Shown here piece after piece: positions 8,472 to 17,550 of a stretch of DNA of 64,000 nt (positions are counted from its first letter, which is position 1; every line of letters begins with the position of its first letter). The stretch lies in contig NZ_RJJR01000015.1 of NCBI RefSeq assembly GCF_003721595.1, forward strand, positions 89,472 to 153,471, read 5' to 3'. The translations under genes and the position numbers were made by a program. Source of the stretch: Hanamia caeni. GTDB lineage: Bacteria > Bacteroidota > Bacteroidia > Chitinophagales > Chitinophagaceae. The notes under the pieces are model-generated. The model was not told where the DNA came from and did no database searches. It saw only the letters and a program-made list of their open reading frames with translations.

Positions 8472-9605
8472 ATGTCTTATTACAAGCGGCCGGTTTACCA
8501 GAAAATACTAATCGTTTTTAGCTTCTGCATCATCATTCCTTATTTGCTGGCGTGCCTCGTGCCTTTTGTTAATACCGCCGATAACTGGTTTGTTGCCTTA
8601 CCGGGACTTATATTTCCAATCCTGTTTTTTGTTTTGCTTCTCTTGATTCTGATGTGGGCTGTCTTAAAATCCCGGATGGTTTGGATTTGCCTGATAACCC
8701 TTTTGCTTGGCATCCAGCAAATAACTGCAGTTTTCTCTTTTCATTTTCCTCAAAAATTTTTGTATCAAAAAAATCCCAATACTTTACGCGTGCTTCAATG
8801 GAATGTGATGGCATGGGACCAGGGAAATGAACAACAAAATATTGAGCAGGGCGGCCATGCCCTGCGCCCTTTGATGATGGAGGAAGTGAAAGATCAAAAA
8901 GCTGATGTGCTTTGTTTTGAGGAATTTTTTGAGTCAAAAGATTCTTCGGTTTTTGGTTCCAACATCGGCATGATTGAACAAATGGGATTTCCGTTTTATT
9001 ATTTTCCCGATAGAAATGAAGACACAGGAGCGCCCTCCGGCCTGGCTATTTTTTCAAAATATCCAATCATTGACACGGCTGCTTTCAGCTTAAACCTGAA
9101 CAGAAAAGGGGCACAATTAATTTATGTCGATATTAAAGTGCAAGGAAAAACTTTCAGGGTTTTTACTATGCATTTGATACCGATACAATTTGCAAATTGG
9201 CAAAACCGGAGGGAAATGAACCAGGAAATATATGGCGAGGCGCGCAGCGGTAGCTACCAAAATATTTTAAAAAAGTTGATCCGAGGTTATGAAATCAGGT
9301 ATTACCAATCTGATTTGGCTGGAAGAAAAATTGGTGAAAGTCCATATCCTGCAATTGTTTGCGGCGATTTTAATGATGTTCCTAATTCAAGCACTTATTT
9401 TAATATTAAAGGAAATCTGCAGGATCCGTTTCTTAAAAAGGGAAGTGGGCGAGGGCGAACCACGCGCACATCATTTGGCCTTATATCACCCACATTGCGG
9501 ATTGATTATATTTTGGCTTCGCGAAATTTCAAAGTGCAGCAATTTGAAATTCCGCATGTTCCCTATTCCGACCATTTTCCGGTGATAACTGATTTGCAAT
9601 ATTAG
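8472..9605 (+). CDS. Membrane-anchored endonuclease/exonuclease/phosphatase family protein, copy 1
   Basis: 377 residues. Three membrane helices fill residues 10-90 (IIPYLLACLVPF; PGLIFPILFFVLLLLILMW; MVWICLITLLLG). The remaining domain has the EEP fold order: LRVLQWNVMAWD, DVLCFEEF, SGLAIFSKYPI, FTMHL, VCGDFNDVPNSS and the end SDHFPVITDL, giving the metal-binding Asn/Glu/Asp and His/Asp residues. The domain would face the periplasm. Substrate (nucleic acid, sphingolipid or phosphoinositide-type phosphodiester) cannot be told. The next gene is a tandem paralogue. Confidence 0.9.
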   Translation: MSYYKRPVYQKILIVFSFCIIIPYLLACLVPFVNTADNWFVALPGLIFPILFFVLLLLILMWAVLKSRMVWICLITLLLGIQQITAVFSFHFPQKFLYQKNPNTLRVLQWNVMAWDQGNEQQNIEQGGHALRPLMMEEVKDQKADVLCFEEFFESKDSSVFGSNIGMIEQMGFPFYYFPDRNEDTGAPSGLAIFSKYPIIDTAAFSLNLNRKGAQLIYVDIKVQGKTFRVFTMHLIPIQFANWQNRREMNQEIYGEARSGSYQNILKKLIRGYEIRYYQSDLAGRKIGESPYPAIVCGDFNDVPNSSTYFNIKGNLQDPFLKKGSGRGRTTRTSFGLISPTLRIDYILASRNFKVQQFEIPHVPYSDHFPVITDLQY

Positions 9606-9718
9606 TTACAGACGATTATTACCGTTATAATAATTCTAAAAATTCTTGTTTAATAATTTATTTTGTATTAGCTTCTTATCTTTCGTTTTTATCAGAAATA
9701 TTTCGTGCAAAATTGGCT

Positions 9719-10837
9719 ATGAAAGATAAGGCCCGATCTCTATTTAAAGGTATTTTTCTGCTCATCAACTTTGGAATCATTTTTCTTTATCTTTTAGTTT
9801 GCCTTGTTCCCTATATTGATACAGGAAAATATTGGTTTGCAGCTTTCCCAGGTTTGATATTTCCTCTTCTTTTTTTCGCGCTGCTGTGTTTTTTTATCGT
9901 ATGGATCGTTTTAAAATCCCGGTGGGCGTGGCTTTCCTTAATTGTAATGCTGGTTGGGTATCAACAGGTAACCGCGGTTTTTTCATTCAGGACGCCAGGG
10001 AAATTTAGTTTAGAAAAAAATCCAAATACATTAAGAATTTTTCATTGGAATGTGGAGGGCTGGGATGATTATTTTGCAGACAGAAAGTATGACGATGAAG
10101 GATATAAGCCGCAGATGATGGACTTGATAAGCGAACAAAATGCCGATATCCTTTGCTTTGAAGAATATGCTGACAAAAAAAACCTGCACAATAAAACATC
10201 GGTAGCGTCCACTATTCAGCGAATGGGATATCCCTATTATTTTTTCGCAGAAACGGATTCAAACCACAGGTACAATTCTAAAGGCGTCGTTATTTTTTCA
10301 AAATATCCTGTAATTGATTCGGGCATGTTTCATTATGGAATGAATTCCAATGCAGAGCATTTAATTTATGTGGATATTAGAAAAGGTGAACAAATTTTTC
10401 GGGTGTTTACTACTCATTTGCAGTCTGTAAGGTTTGAACATTCAGATTACAGGAGCCTTACGCGCCTCAAGCATGCCAAAGATCCGGGGTTTCACGATTC
10501 ACGAAATATCCTTTCAAAACTAAAATCAGGGTATAAATACAGATATGACCAGGCGCGGCTTGTAAGGGAGCAGATAGACGCCAGCCCTTACCCTGTCATC
10601 ATCACAGGAGATTTCAATGATGTGCCTAATTCTAATACTTATTTTACCATCAGGGGCGATTTAAAAGATACCTTCCTTGAAAAGGGCAGCTTTATCGGGC
10701 GCACTTTCAGGTACATTTCGCCTACGTTAAGAATTGATTATATCCTTGCTGATAAGAGATTCCAGGTAAGCCAATTCAGGGTAATTCATGTTCCCTATTC
10801 AGATCATTATCCTGTTGAAACTGATTTGAAATTCTAA
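9719..10837 (+). CDS. Membrane-anchored endonuclease/exonuclease/phosphatase family protein, copy 2
   Basis: 372 residues from the ATG at 9719 (a TTG two codons earlier is possible). Same design as copy 1: three N-terminal helices, then LRIFHWNVEGWD, DILCFEEY, GVVIFSKYPV, FTTHLQ, ITGDFNDVPNSNTYF, ISPTLRIDYILA and SDHYPVETDL. The two proteins are alike along the full length, so the pair arose by tandem duplication. All the catalytic positions visible in copy 1 are kept in copy 2, so both are probably active. 112 bp separate the two, and copy 2 ends 6 bp from the convergent hpf gene. Confidence 0.9.
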   Translation: MKDKARSLFKGIFLLINFGIIFLYLLVCLVPYIDTGKYWFAAFPGLIFPLLFFALLCFFIVWIVLKSRWAWLSLIVMLVGYQQVTAVFSFRTPGKFSLEKNPNTLRIFHWNVEGWDDYFADRKYDDEGYKPQMMDLISEQNADILCFEEYADKKNLHNKTSVASTIQRMGYPYYFFAETDSNHRYNSKGVVIFSKYPVIDSGMFHYGMNSNAEHLIYVDIRKGEQIFRVFTTHLQSVRFEHSDYRSLTRLKHAKDPGFHDSRNILSKLKSGYKYRYDQARLVREQIDASPYPVIITGDFNDVPNSNTYFTIRGDLKDTFLEKGSFIGRTFRYISPTLRIDYILADKRFQVSQFRVIHVPYSDHYPVETDLKF

Positions 10838-10843
10838 AAAAAA

Positions 10844-11131
10844 TTAAGCTTTTACTTTTTTTCTGTTTAATATTTTTTGAAGCACATCCACACAAGTATG
10901 AACTGCCTCCTCAAAGGTGGATGCATTTTTTGTAACGAAGTCGTCGTTGCCCGGAACAATCAACCTGATACCACAAACTTTATTTTCAACGCTATCATTG
11001 TTTAATGAAAGCGTAACATCTGCCCGTATAATTTTTTCATCAAACTGGGATAGCTTACTTACTTTTTCATTTACAAAATCTTTTAATTCCTGTTTGGCAG
11101 TGAACTTTAAGGTTTGAAGATTGATTTGCAT
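10844..11131 (-). CDS. hpf: Short-form ribosome hibernation promoting factor (HPF/RaiA family)
   Basis: 95 residues, the length of short HPF without the dimerisation tail. Begins MQINLQTLKFTAKQEL, then VNEKVSKLSQFD, IIRADVTLSL, and FEEAVHTCVDVLQKIL near the end, matching the beta-alpha-beta-beta-beta-alpha HPF fold with the late alpha helix. Expected to bind the 30S decoding region and silence ribosomes in stationary phase. Convergent with the EEP copy 2 gene (6 bp between stops). Confidence 0.9.
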   Translation of the reverse strand: MQINLQTLKFTAKQELKDFVNEKVSKLSQFDEKIIRADVTLSLNNDSVENKVCGIRLIVPGNDDFVTKNASTFEEAVHTCVDVLQKILNRKKVKA

Positions 11132-11246
11132 GTTTTTCTTTTTATGGTTCCAATAAAGATAAAAAACTATTCTTCATAAAAAATTTATAAGATCAGAATC
11201 AGCTATTCTTAAAGTTAAAATTTATGGATAAAAATTTTTTCGGCAG

Positions 11247-11274
11247 TTGAAATGTTCTTCTTTTGGTAAATTTG
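11247..11274 (+). promoter_or_regulatory. Bacteroidota promoter, -33 TTG and -7 TAAATTTG
   Basis: TTG at 11247-11249, 17-bp spacer, TAAATTTG at 11267-11274, matching TTG-N17-23-TAnnTTTG. It lies 37 bp before the ATG of the YwqK-like gene and excludes the longer TTG-started version of that frame (11263). Confidence 0.6.
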
Positions 11275-11310
11275 AAGAGACATTTTATTGATATTAAAAC
11301 AATCCTCCTC

Positions 11311-11967
11311 ATGAAAAGATTCGCTTTTCCCTTAATCTCATTTCTTCTTATTAGTTGCTTTGCTGATGCTCAGTATAAGAGTTATAAAATTTCCGTAAAA
11401 GGAGATACGATAAATGCTATTGATCACAATGGCTTAAAGCAGGGCAAGTGGGTAATACACGTGGATCCATTACGTGGCGAGCCCGGTTATGAAGAAGAAG
11501 GCATTTTTGAAAACGACAAGCGTGAGGGCACGTGGCGGAAATACACATTAGAAGGTGATTTTATCGCTTTTGAAAATTATAAGCATGGCGATAAGGATGG
11601 CAAATGGCAGTTTTTTACACGGTTTGGCGATTTGCTAAGAGAAGAAAACTGGCGGGCCTATAATCCTGACCAGCCGTACGATACAATACCGGTTTATGGA
11701 ACAGGCAACAATGAAATTATAAGCTATAAAGTAGTGAAAGCAGAACCCTACAGTGTAAAAGATGGCACCTGGAATTATTATGAAAACGGCAGGATAGTTA
11801 AAAGCGAAGAGTACGACAGAGGCCATTTGTTGCAGCCTGCCAAAACCGAACCTGTTGCCACTGAAGAACCAATGAAAAAAATTGTTCCAAAAGAAGTTCA
11901 GGAATATCGGGAGAAAAACAGCAAGAAAAAAACCATCAAAGTGATTGATGGAAGTACCAGCTATTAA
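11311..11967 (+). CDS. Secreted YwqK/MORN-repeat-like protein
   Basis: 218 residues from the ATG at 11311; signal peptide FAFPLISFLLISCFADAQ, with both a lipobox-like LISC and an ADA-Q cleavage site, so lipoprotein or soluble periplasmic is open. The body has repeated strands of the GKWVIHVDP, EGTWRKYTLEGDFIAFENYKHGDKDGKWQFF, DGTWNYYENGRIVKSEEYDRG type, the antiparallel two-strand repeats of the YwqK/MORN group. Such proteins are common in Bacteroidota and mostly without known function. Tail is Lys/Glu-rich. Its stop overlaps that of holA by 4 bp, tail to tail, within TTAA. Confidence 0.75.
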   Translation: MKRFAFPLISFLLISCFADAQYKSYKISVKGDTINAIDHNGLKQGKWVIHVDPLRGEPGYEEEGIFENDKREGTWRKYTLEGDFIAFENYKHGDKDGKWQFFTRFGDLLREENWRAYNPDQPYDTIPVYGTGNNEIISYKVVKAEPYSVKDGTWNYYENGRIVKSEEYDRGHLLQPAKTEPVATEEPMKKIVPKEVQEYREKNSKKKTIKVIDGSTSY

Positions 11968-12980
11968 ATTTTTCTTGCTCTGAGGTTCATGATTTTATAA
12001 GATAATTCTTTTAAAAGCGCTCCTGTACTAATTCCTGAAGTGCCAATTCCAAGACTTTTCAAATTGGCATCGTGCAGCAATAAGATAACCTGTTCTATTT
12101 CCGCAAAAGAATAATTCTTCAAAGTGTGCATTACATGCTCAGTCACCGAAGGGTTATAATTAAAAACCGGCTTTATGGCGCGTTCACTTTTATCCGACAT
12201 TTGGTACACAGCAAGAATCCTGGAAAAATGAGAATACAACGATGGCAATATTAATTGAATTGGAACTGCCTTTGGATTTGCATCAAAATATTGAATAATC
12301 CGGATTGCCTTCGGCTGATCTTTTTTGCTCAATGCATTTTGTAATTCAAAAATATTATACTCCTTACTGATGCCTATAAATTTTTCTATATCATCTTCTG
12401 TGATATTTTTAGAAGCTCCCAGGTTCAATGAAAGCTTTTCAATTTCATTTACAATACGCGAAAGATCGTTCCCGATGTGATCCACCAATAAGGCCAGGGC
12501 TTTGGGTTTGATAGAAAAACCATTATCCTTCAGGTAGTCATTTATCCAGCCGGGTAATTGATTCTCATATAATTTCTTAGAGAGAAAAACTTCTCCCTTT
12601 TTTTTAATAAGCTTCGAAAATTTCTGTCTTCCATCAAGAGTTTTTCCTTTGTAAGAAACCACTAATATTGTGGAAGCCAAAGGATTTTCAACGTAGCCTT
12701 CGAGCTTTTCAACATCCCTCATCACCTGCGCTTCTTTAAGCAATACCACCTGCCGCTCAGCAAACATAGGATAGCGGCGGCATGCATTAATTACATCGGC
12801 CCAATTGGCATCCTTTCCATAAAAAATAGTTTGGTTAAACTCTGCTTCGTTTCCAGTCAGTATTTTTTTTTCTGCATATTCCATTACCTGGTCAATGAAA
12901 TAATCTTCATCGCCTTCAAGCCAGTAAACGGGTTTAAATTCATTATTTTTCCAGTTAGAAATGATAGAGGCAGCGGTCAT
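11964..12980 (-). CDS. holA: DNA polymerase III subunit delta
   Basis: 338 residues. The clamp-loader subunit that opens the beta clamp. Seen: PVYWLEGDEDYFIDQVMEYAE, RRYPMFAERQVVLLKEAQ, VVSYKGKTLDGRQKFSKLI, WINDYLKDNGFSI, LVDHIGNDLSRIVNEIEKL, FELQNALSKKDQPKAIRI, which follow the delta order (N-terminal AAA+-like domain, small domain, C-terminal collar helix bundle). Length is normal. A -7 box lies only 5 bp before the ATG, so the transcript may be leaderless. Confidence 0.92.
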   Translation of the reverse strand: MTAASIISNWKNNEFKPVYWLEGDEDYFIDQVMEYAEKKILTGNEAEFNQTIFYGKDANWADVINACRRYPMFAERQVVLLKEAQVMRDVEKLEGYVENPLASTILVVSYKGKTLDGRQKFSKLIKKKGEVFLSKKLYENQLPGWINDYLKDNGFSIKPKALALLVDHIGNDLSRIVNEIEKLSLNLGASKNITEDDIEKFIGISKEYNIFELQNALSKKDQPKAIRIIQYFDANPKAVPIQLILPSLYSHFSRILAVYQMSDKSERAIKPVFNYNPSVTEHVMHTLKNYSFAEIEQVILLLHDANLKSLGIGTSGISTGALLKELSYKIMNLRARKI

Positions 12981-12984
12981 GTTT

Positions 12985-12992
12985 CAAAGATA
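12985..12992 (-). promoter_or_regulatory. Possible -7 element of holA, near-leaderless
   Basis: Minus strand reads TATCTTTG, a full TAnnTTTG match, only 4 bases before the holA ATG (12978-12980). If used, transcription would start at or just after the ATG. Could also be chance. Confidence 0.3.
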
Positions 12993-13070
12993 AAAATTTT
13001 CAGATTACATTAGGAAGAAAAGAAATAGCTTTGGCTTATCCTTCTGAGTGTCAATTTCATTTGGCATGAT

Positions 13071-13100
13071 TTTGGAAAAATTAAACGTATTATAACTTTT
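13071..13100 (+). promoter_or_regulatory. Candidate promoter for the coiled-coil membrane protein
   Basis: TTTG at 13071-13074, 18-bp spacer, TAACTTTT at 13093-13100 (one mismatch to TAnnTTTG), 20 bp before the ATG at 13121. Confidence 0.4.
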
Positions 13101-13120
13101 AAAAATAAAAAACTTACATC

Positions 13121-14113
13121 ATGAGTTACGAAAACTTCCCTGATTCTGAAAATCCCAGGGAACCAGAAGTAGTTAAAAAAAATAATAGTGGACGTAATGT
13201 TTTAACTGCCATACTGGTAATTGCCCTGCTTGCGACGTGGGGATATATCATTTTTGATAAAAATAAAACCCGCCAGGAAAAGCAAGATCTAACTACGCAG
13301 ATTGTAAACAGTGACTCAGCTAAAAATGAGCTGCAACGCGAACTGGATGATGCTGCTTTGCGCCTTGATGCCCTTAAGACAAGCAACGTAAAAGCGGATA
13401 GTCTTTTGAAAACGAAAGATAAAGACATTGATGATTTAAGAAAAAGAGTACAAAGCATTATCAATGATAAGAATGCATCAAAAGCACAGCTTGCTGAAGC
13501 ACAAAGGTTGATTGCCCAGTTAAAAGGAAATATCGAAATGTACACTGCTCAAATCGACTCGCTGCAAAATGCAAATGCCCAGCTTACAGAAACAAACCGG
13601 GTAGTAACTCAGCAAAGAGATATTGTTCAGAAAAGCTACGACTCCGCCAATACAGTTATCCAACATAAAGATACATTGTTAGATATCGGGTCTACATTAG
13701 TGGCTTCTAATTTTTCAATTGAGGGGATAAAAGAAAAGAGCAGCGGCAAAGAAAAGGTTACCTCCACCGCAAAGCGTGTCGATAAATTAAGAATTTCATT
13801 TTTGCTCAACGCAAACAGGATTACTGCTTCAGGTCCAAAGGATATTTATGTATGTATTACTGCGCCTGATGGCAAACCGGTACAGGTAGATGCTTTGGGT
13901 TCAGGGGATTTTACAACGCGTGAAGGAGTTCAAAAACCATTCACCAAAAAAATACAGGTGAACTATGTGCAGGGACAAAAGCAGCCGGTAAAAGTGGAAT
14001 GGTCACAAAACAGCCATTTTCAAACCGGTGATTACAAAATTTCCATTTATAATAATGGCTTTGAAATCGGGCAGGGAACAGTTAGCCTGAAAAAAGGCGG
14101 CTTGTTTTCATAA
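13121..14113 (+). CDS. Single-pass membrane protein with long periplasmic coiled coil
   Basis: 330 residues, not a named family I recognise. Residues 1-25 are cytoplasmic and charged, 26-46 form one helix (VLTAILVIALLATWGYII), about 50-195 are heptad-rich coiled coil (AKNELQRELDDAALRLDALK, AQLAEAQRLIAQLKGN), and about 215-330 are a beta-rich domain (LRISFLLNANRITASGPKDIYVCI, VQVDALGSGDFTT, FEIGQGTVSLKKGG). The last domain looks like a small immunoglobulin-like fold, by strand pattern only. Monocistronic, with its own promoter and a strong terminator. Confidence 0.8.
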   Translation: MSYENFPDSENPREPEVVKKNNSGRNVLTAILVIALLATWGYIIFDKNKTRQEKQDLTTQIVNSDSAKNELQRELDDAALRLDALKTSNVKADSLLKTKDKDIDDLRKRVQSIINDKNASKAQLAEAQRLIAQLKGNIEMYTAQIDSLQNANAQLTETNRVVTQQRDIVQKSYDSANTVIQHKDTLLDIGSTLVASNFSIEGIKEKSSGKEKVTSTAKRVDKLRISFLLNANRITASGPKDIYVCITAPDGKPVQVDALGSGDFTTREGVQKPFTKKIQVNYVQGQKQPVKVEWSQNSHFQTGDYKISIYNNGFEIGQGTVSLKKGGLFS

Positions 14114-14131
14114 CTGAAGTAAAGATTTTGA

Positions 14132-14166
14132 AAAGAGGCTTTTCGGTTAATCCGAAAAGCCTCTTT
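14132..14166 (+). terminator. Rho-independent terminator of the coiled-coil protein gene
   Basis: Perfect 15-bp stem, AAAGAGGCTTTTCGG, loop TTAAT, CCGAAAAGCCTCTTT, followed by gtatttg, 18 bp after the stop codon. Confidence 0.85.
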
Positions 14167-14195
14167 GTATTTGTACGAAATAAAAAAAAGAATAT

Positions 14196-14276
14196 TTATT
14201 GCTTCACTATCAATTGTTTCGCATCCAATGTAAATCCTTCGTGAGAAGCTCCCGGATATCTCACCAGTGACAGACA
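14196..14276 (-). pseudogene. Possible C-terminal gene remnant
   Basis: A 26-codon open minus-strand stretch reads CLSLVRYPGASHEGF then TLDAKQLIVKQ and stop. It has protein-like composition, resembling an alpha/beta-hydrolase or secreted-enzyme tail, but has no start and is preceded by a stop. It sits between two terminators. Chance cannot be excluded. Confidence 0.25.
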
Positions 14277-14339
14277 TTATTAATAATCAAACCTTCCAGA
14301 TTGAGAAATTGCAAATGTTATAAACATGTTTATTGAAAA

Positions 14340-14368
14340 GCGACCGGCAGTAAAAAACTGCCGGTCGC
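14340..14368 (-). terminator. Terminator of the TonB-dependent receptor gene
   Basis: 11-bp perfect stem GCGACCGGCAG / CTGCCGGTCGC with a 7-base loop; on the minus strand it is followed by TTTTC and lies 25 bp after the receptor's stop. The plus strand also has a short T-rich tail, so it may work both ways. Confidence 0.75.
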
Positions 14369-14392
14369 TTTATTATTTTAACGATACTTCTT

Positions 14393-16852
14393 CTAATTAG
14401 AAGAACTCTTCACCCTGTTCTGCTCATCCGAAGCGCCACCGGTTCTTCTGTGTGGCTGATTTTTTATGGGGTTGCCAAACCGGTAAGAAAAGGTAAGTGA
14501 AAAAGTTCTGCTGTCCCAAACATTTTTAATCCGCGCATCTATGTCCTGGTAATTAATATACCCCTGAAAATATTGCGAATTAAAAATATCACGTACGCTG
14601 AATTTTAAACTTCCTTTTTTCTTAAGAATTAATTTTTGAACGCCTGCATCAAGCCTCCACATTGGATACATAACGATTTGCCCTTCGATGGCTTTCGACC
14701 TGTAAAAGCCACTTAACTCAGCGCTCCAATCTTCGCTAATCTTAAACTGGTTATTCATATTTGCCATAAATGTTGTTGCTTCAATATTCAGATTACCACC
14801 ATCAATTACTCCGCTGAATGCGTTATAGTTTACATTGGAAAATAAATTAGTTGACCAAAATGAAGTAACCGGAAAATTAGCGCTTACGGCAATTCCATAA
14901 TTTGTTTTGGATGCGAGGTTTTCTTTGGTTTGAAAAGTTTTTCTTTCGCTTGTTATTTGCTTGAGCACATCTGAAAAAGCATTGTGCGTTTTTGTGTAAT
15001 TTAAAGTGGTGGTCAAAAAGCCTTTGTAAGTATGCGATAATTCAATATTATCCGAAAACTGAGGTTGCAATAATGTGTTGCCTACCTGGTAAGTATATTC
15101 GTCCAGGAAGTAATAGAACGGATTTAAATCTCCATAGTCCGGCCTGTCTATTCTTCTTCCATAGTTGGCAGAAAAAGTATTTTTATCATTTAATTGATAA
15201 CTCACATACACGGTCGGAAACAGGTTCACATAATTTTTTGTGAAAGCAGAATCGGGATGTGAAGCGTTGCCCAATTGATGGCCGTAAGCATTTGTGTTTT
15301 CAGCACGCAGGCCCGCTTGCAAACCCCATTTTTTTATTTGCCGGTTATAGTTTACATAAGCTGCATTGATATTTTCTTTATAAATAAAATGGTTGGTTTT
15401 TCCTTCGTCTATCACAGTCTCATCCTGCGTTTGATTGCGATACACTGCATCATTATCGGTGGTTACATAGCTGCTTTTTATCCCGGTTTCGATTTTTGCA
15501 TTTTTCTTTAACGGAAATGTAAAATCCGTTTTAGCAGAATAAATTTTTATTTTGGATGGCAAGGTTCCCAACAAAGATGAAGGGTCTTTCCTGACCGTCA
15601 AATCAGGATTATAATAGTTGTTTGCGAGCAAAGAACTGGATTTCATGTTGTAATCTATATAATCCAGGTCGACGGTAAATTCTTTTCCGGCAGAATCAAA
15701 TTTGTGATACAGGTTCAGATTCGTTGAAAAGTTTTTTGAATTTCCATCGTTGGTATAATCTGCTATCACAACGGAATCAATTTTATTTTTTCCATCGTTT
15801 AAGTTAGTGCGGTTTCTATTAAAGCTTTCAAATGGATTGATATATCCTGAAAATACAGCGCCTACTGTGGTGTTCTTACTCGCATAAAAATCGAAGCCGG
15901 CTTTAATATTGTGATTTTGCGACCTGTTACTGCGAACTATTTTCTGGTCAAAAATCGCTTCGGTTACCTTGGTGTTTGTATCTCTAAACTTCCTGTTGAT
16001 CGTTTGATTAGTATGCCCACGCCATAAAGAATAGCTGTAATTCCCAAACAGGTTTATTTTGCCCGTGCGGTAGTTCAGGTTTAAACTTTGGTTGGTTTTT
16101 GTGTAATAGGATTGAAGAACAGAAGAAGATACACTTCCGTTGAATCCTTTCATTTTATTCTTTTTCGTCTTGATATTAATAATGCCAGAATTACCGGCTG
16201 CATCATATTTAGCAGATGGGTTTGTCATTATTTCAATCTGGTCAAGCGCTGAAGAAGGCATATTTTTCAACAAGTTGGCTAATTGATCGCCGCTGAGGTA
16301 GGAAGGTTTTCCATCGAGCATAATAGTTACGCCTGCTTTGCCTTTCAAGCTAATGTTACCATCTTTATCAACGGATACGCCTGGCGATTTTTCCAGCATT
16401 TCCAGGGCAGAAGTTCCGGCGTTGGAGATTGATGCGTCCACATTTACAATGGTCCGGTCTATTTTTCTTTCGATAAATGGCTTTTTGGCTGTGACGGTAA
16501 TCCCTTTTAATGTTTTGATTTCATTATTTAATTTCAAAACGCCAGCATTGATGTTCTTATCTGCCACAATTATTGTTGAACTATAAGTTGCCAGGTGGCC
16601 TATGGAGGTAGCCAATAAATAATATTTACCTGCCGCAACGTGTTGAAAATCAAAATTTCCTTCCTTGTCGGCGATGCTAATCTTCATTAATGAAGAGTCA
16701 GATGCTTTATATAATGACACGGTTGCCGCATCAATAATTTTCTGGCCGCCACCATCGGTAATCCTTCCAGATATAGAGCCGTCCGGTGTTTGAGCTTTTG
16801 AAGCCATTGATATTATCATCAAAAAACCCAGAAATAAAAATGCTTTTTTCAT
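14393..16852 (-). CDS. TonB-dependent receptor-like outer-membrane protein (OMP beta-barrel family 3)
   Basis: 819 residues. Signal peptide 1-20 (FLFLGFLMIISMASKAQ), then a carboxypeptidase-regulatory-like beta sandwich (about 25-110, SISGRITDGGGQKIIDAATV), then a plug-like domain with ALEMLEKSPGVSVDKDGNI, VTIMLDGKPSYLSG and QIEIMTNPSAKYDAAGNSGIINI, then a barrel ending in FSLTFSYRFG plus a polar tail. This is the layout of the outer-membrane beta-barrel family 3 receptors, which are usually not paired with SusD. Ligand unknown. It has its own promoter/operator region and terminator, so is probably regulated alone. Confidence 0.9.
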   Translation of the reverse strand: MKKAFLFLGFLMIISMASKAQTPDGSISGRITDGGGQKIIDAATVSLYKASDSSLMKISIADKEGNFDFQHVAAGKYYLLATSIGHLATYSSTIIVADKNINAGVLKLNNEIKTLKGITVTAKKPFIERKIDRTIVNVDASISNAGTSALEMLEKSPGVSVDKDGNISLKGKAGVTIMLDGKPSYLSGDQLANLLKNMPSSALDQIEIMTNPSAKYDAAGNSGIINIKTKKNKMKGFNGSVSSSVLQSYYTKTNQSLNLNYRTGKINLFGNYSYSLWRGHTNQTINRKFRDTNTKVTEAIFDQKIVRSNRSQNHNIKAGFDFYASKNTTVGAVFSGYINPFESFNRNRTNLNDGKNKIDSVVIADYTNDGNSKNFSTNLNLYHKFDSAGKEFTVDLDYIDYNMKSSSLLANNYYNPDLTVRKDPSSLLGTLPSKIKIYSAKTDFTFPLKKNAKIETGIKSSYVTTDNDAVYRNQTQDETVIDEGKTNHFIYKENINAAYVNYNRQIKKWGLQAGLRAENTNAYGHQLGNASHPDSAFTKNYVNLFPTVYVSYQLNDKNTFSANYGRRIDRPDYGDLNPFYYFLDEYTYQVGNTLLQPQFSDNIELSHTYKGFLTTTLNYTKTHNAFSDVLKQITSERKTFQTKENLASKTNYGIAVSANFPVTSFWSTNLFSNVNYNAFSGVIDGGNLNIEATTFMANMNNQFKISEDWSAELSGFYRSKAIEGQIVMYPMWRLDAGVQKLILKKKGSLKFSVRDIFNSQYFQGYINYQDIDARIKNVWDSRTFSLTFSYRFGNPIKNQPHRRTGGASDEQNRVKSSSN

Positions 16853-16889
16853 AAAAAAAAATGTTGATGAGTGTATGCTTATTACATTG

Positions 16890-16931
16890 CAAACCTAAGT
16901 AGTATGTGTTGCATAGTACATAGTGATACAT
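16890..16931 (-). promoter_or_regulatory. -7 box plus inverted-repeat operator candidate upstream of the receptor
   Basis: The minus strand reads TAGGTTTG at 16890-16897, a full TAnnTTTG match, 37 bp before the ATG. Just upstream, where the -33 region should be, lies a run of near-palindromic words (plus strand GTATG-TGTTG-CATAG, then TACATAG and TGATACATG, 16902-16931). This layout, repeats over the -33 region with no TTG, suggests a repressor site. The regulator is not in the window. Confidence 0.4.
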
Positions 16932-17055
16932 GAATGGTTAATATTTCCTTTTGATTGGTAAAAGTTGTGGGTTAGACGGATGGGGAAATTAAAATGTTAC
17001 AGTGAAGGCATAAAAAAACAGATTTATATTTTCGCCTTGAAGCAAGAAGCAATTT

Positions 17056-17550
17056 TTAAAATTTTAGTTCCATTACATAATCGTTCATAAAATAACCGGA
17101 TCCGATATCAATATCTTCTTCCCGGATAATCTTAAATCCTTGTTTTTCGTAAAAATGAAGGGCTTTATTGTACCGATTCACATTAAGCTGCAGAGAAGCA
17201 GCGCCGGTTTTTTTGACCTGTATAATAACATGGTTCAATAATTCTTTTCCAAGATTTTTGCCCTGGCAGGAGGGAAGCACATAAATTTTGTTCAGATGGT
17301 AAACAGAACCGTCCGTATGTGGTGAATAGGACGCAAAGCCTGCAGGTAAACCATTTTCAAATAAAATTATAAATTGATGATGTAAAACCGTTGCCTGGTT
17401 CTGAAGAGAAGGAAGGGAATAAATTTTATCTAACATATAATCCAACTGCTCCTGCCCAAGAATTTTCAAATAGGCTGAAGGCCAGGTTTCATGGGCCAAT
17501 TGATGAATTATAACCAGGTCTTCAGCATTTGCCGGCTTAATTTCAATCAT
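17056..17550 (-). CDS. GNAT-family N-acetyltransferase
   Basis: 164 residues. Acetyl-CoA dependent transferase: motif A is IYVLPSCQGKNLGKELLNHVI (pyrophosphate loop Q-G-K-N-L-G), followed by LQLNVNRYNKALHFYEKQGFKI, the usual motif B. Begins IEIKPANAEDLVIIHQLAHETW, a typical RimI-like first strand. Substrate unknown. Its ATG directly abuts the stop codon of the upstream secreted protein, so the pair is translated from one message, possibly coupled. Confidence 0.9.
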   Translation of the reverse strand: MIEIKPANAEDLVIIHQLAHETWPSAYLKILGQEQLDYMLDKIYSLPSLQNQATVLHHQFIILFENGLPAGFASYSPHTDGSVYHLNKIYVLPSCQGKNLGKELLNHVIIQVKKTGAASLQLNVNRYNKALHFYEKQGFKIIREEDIDIGSGYFMNDYVMELKF

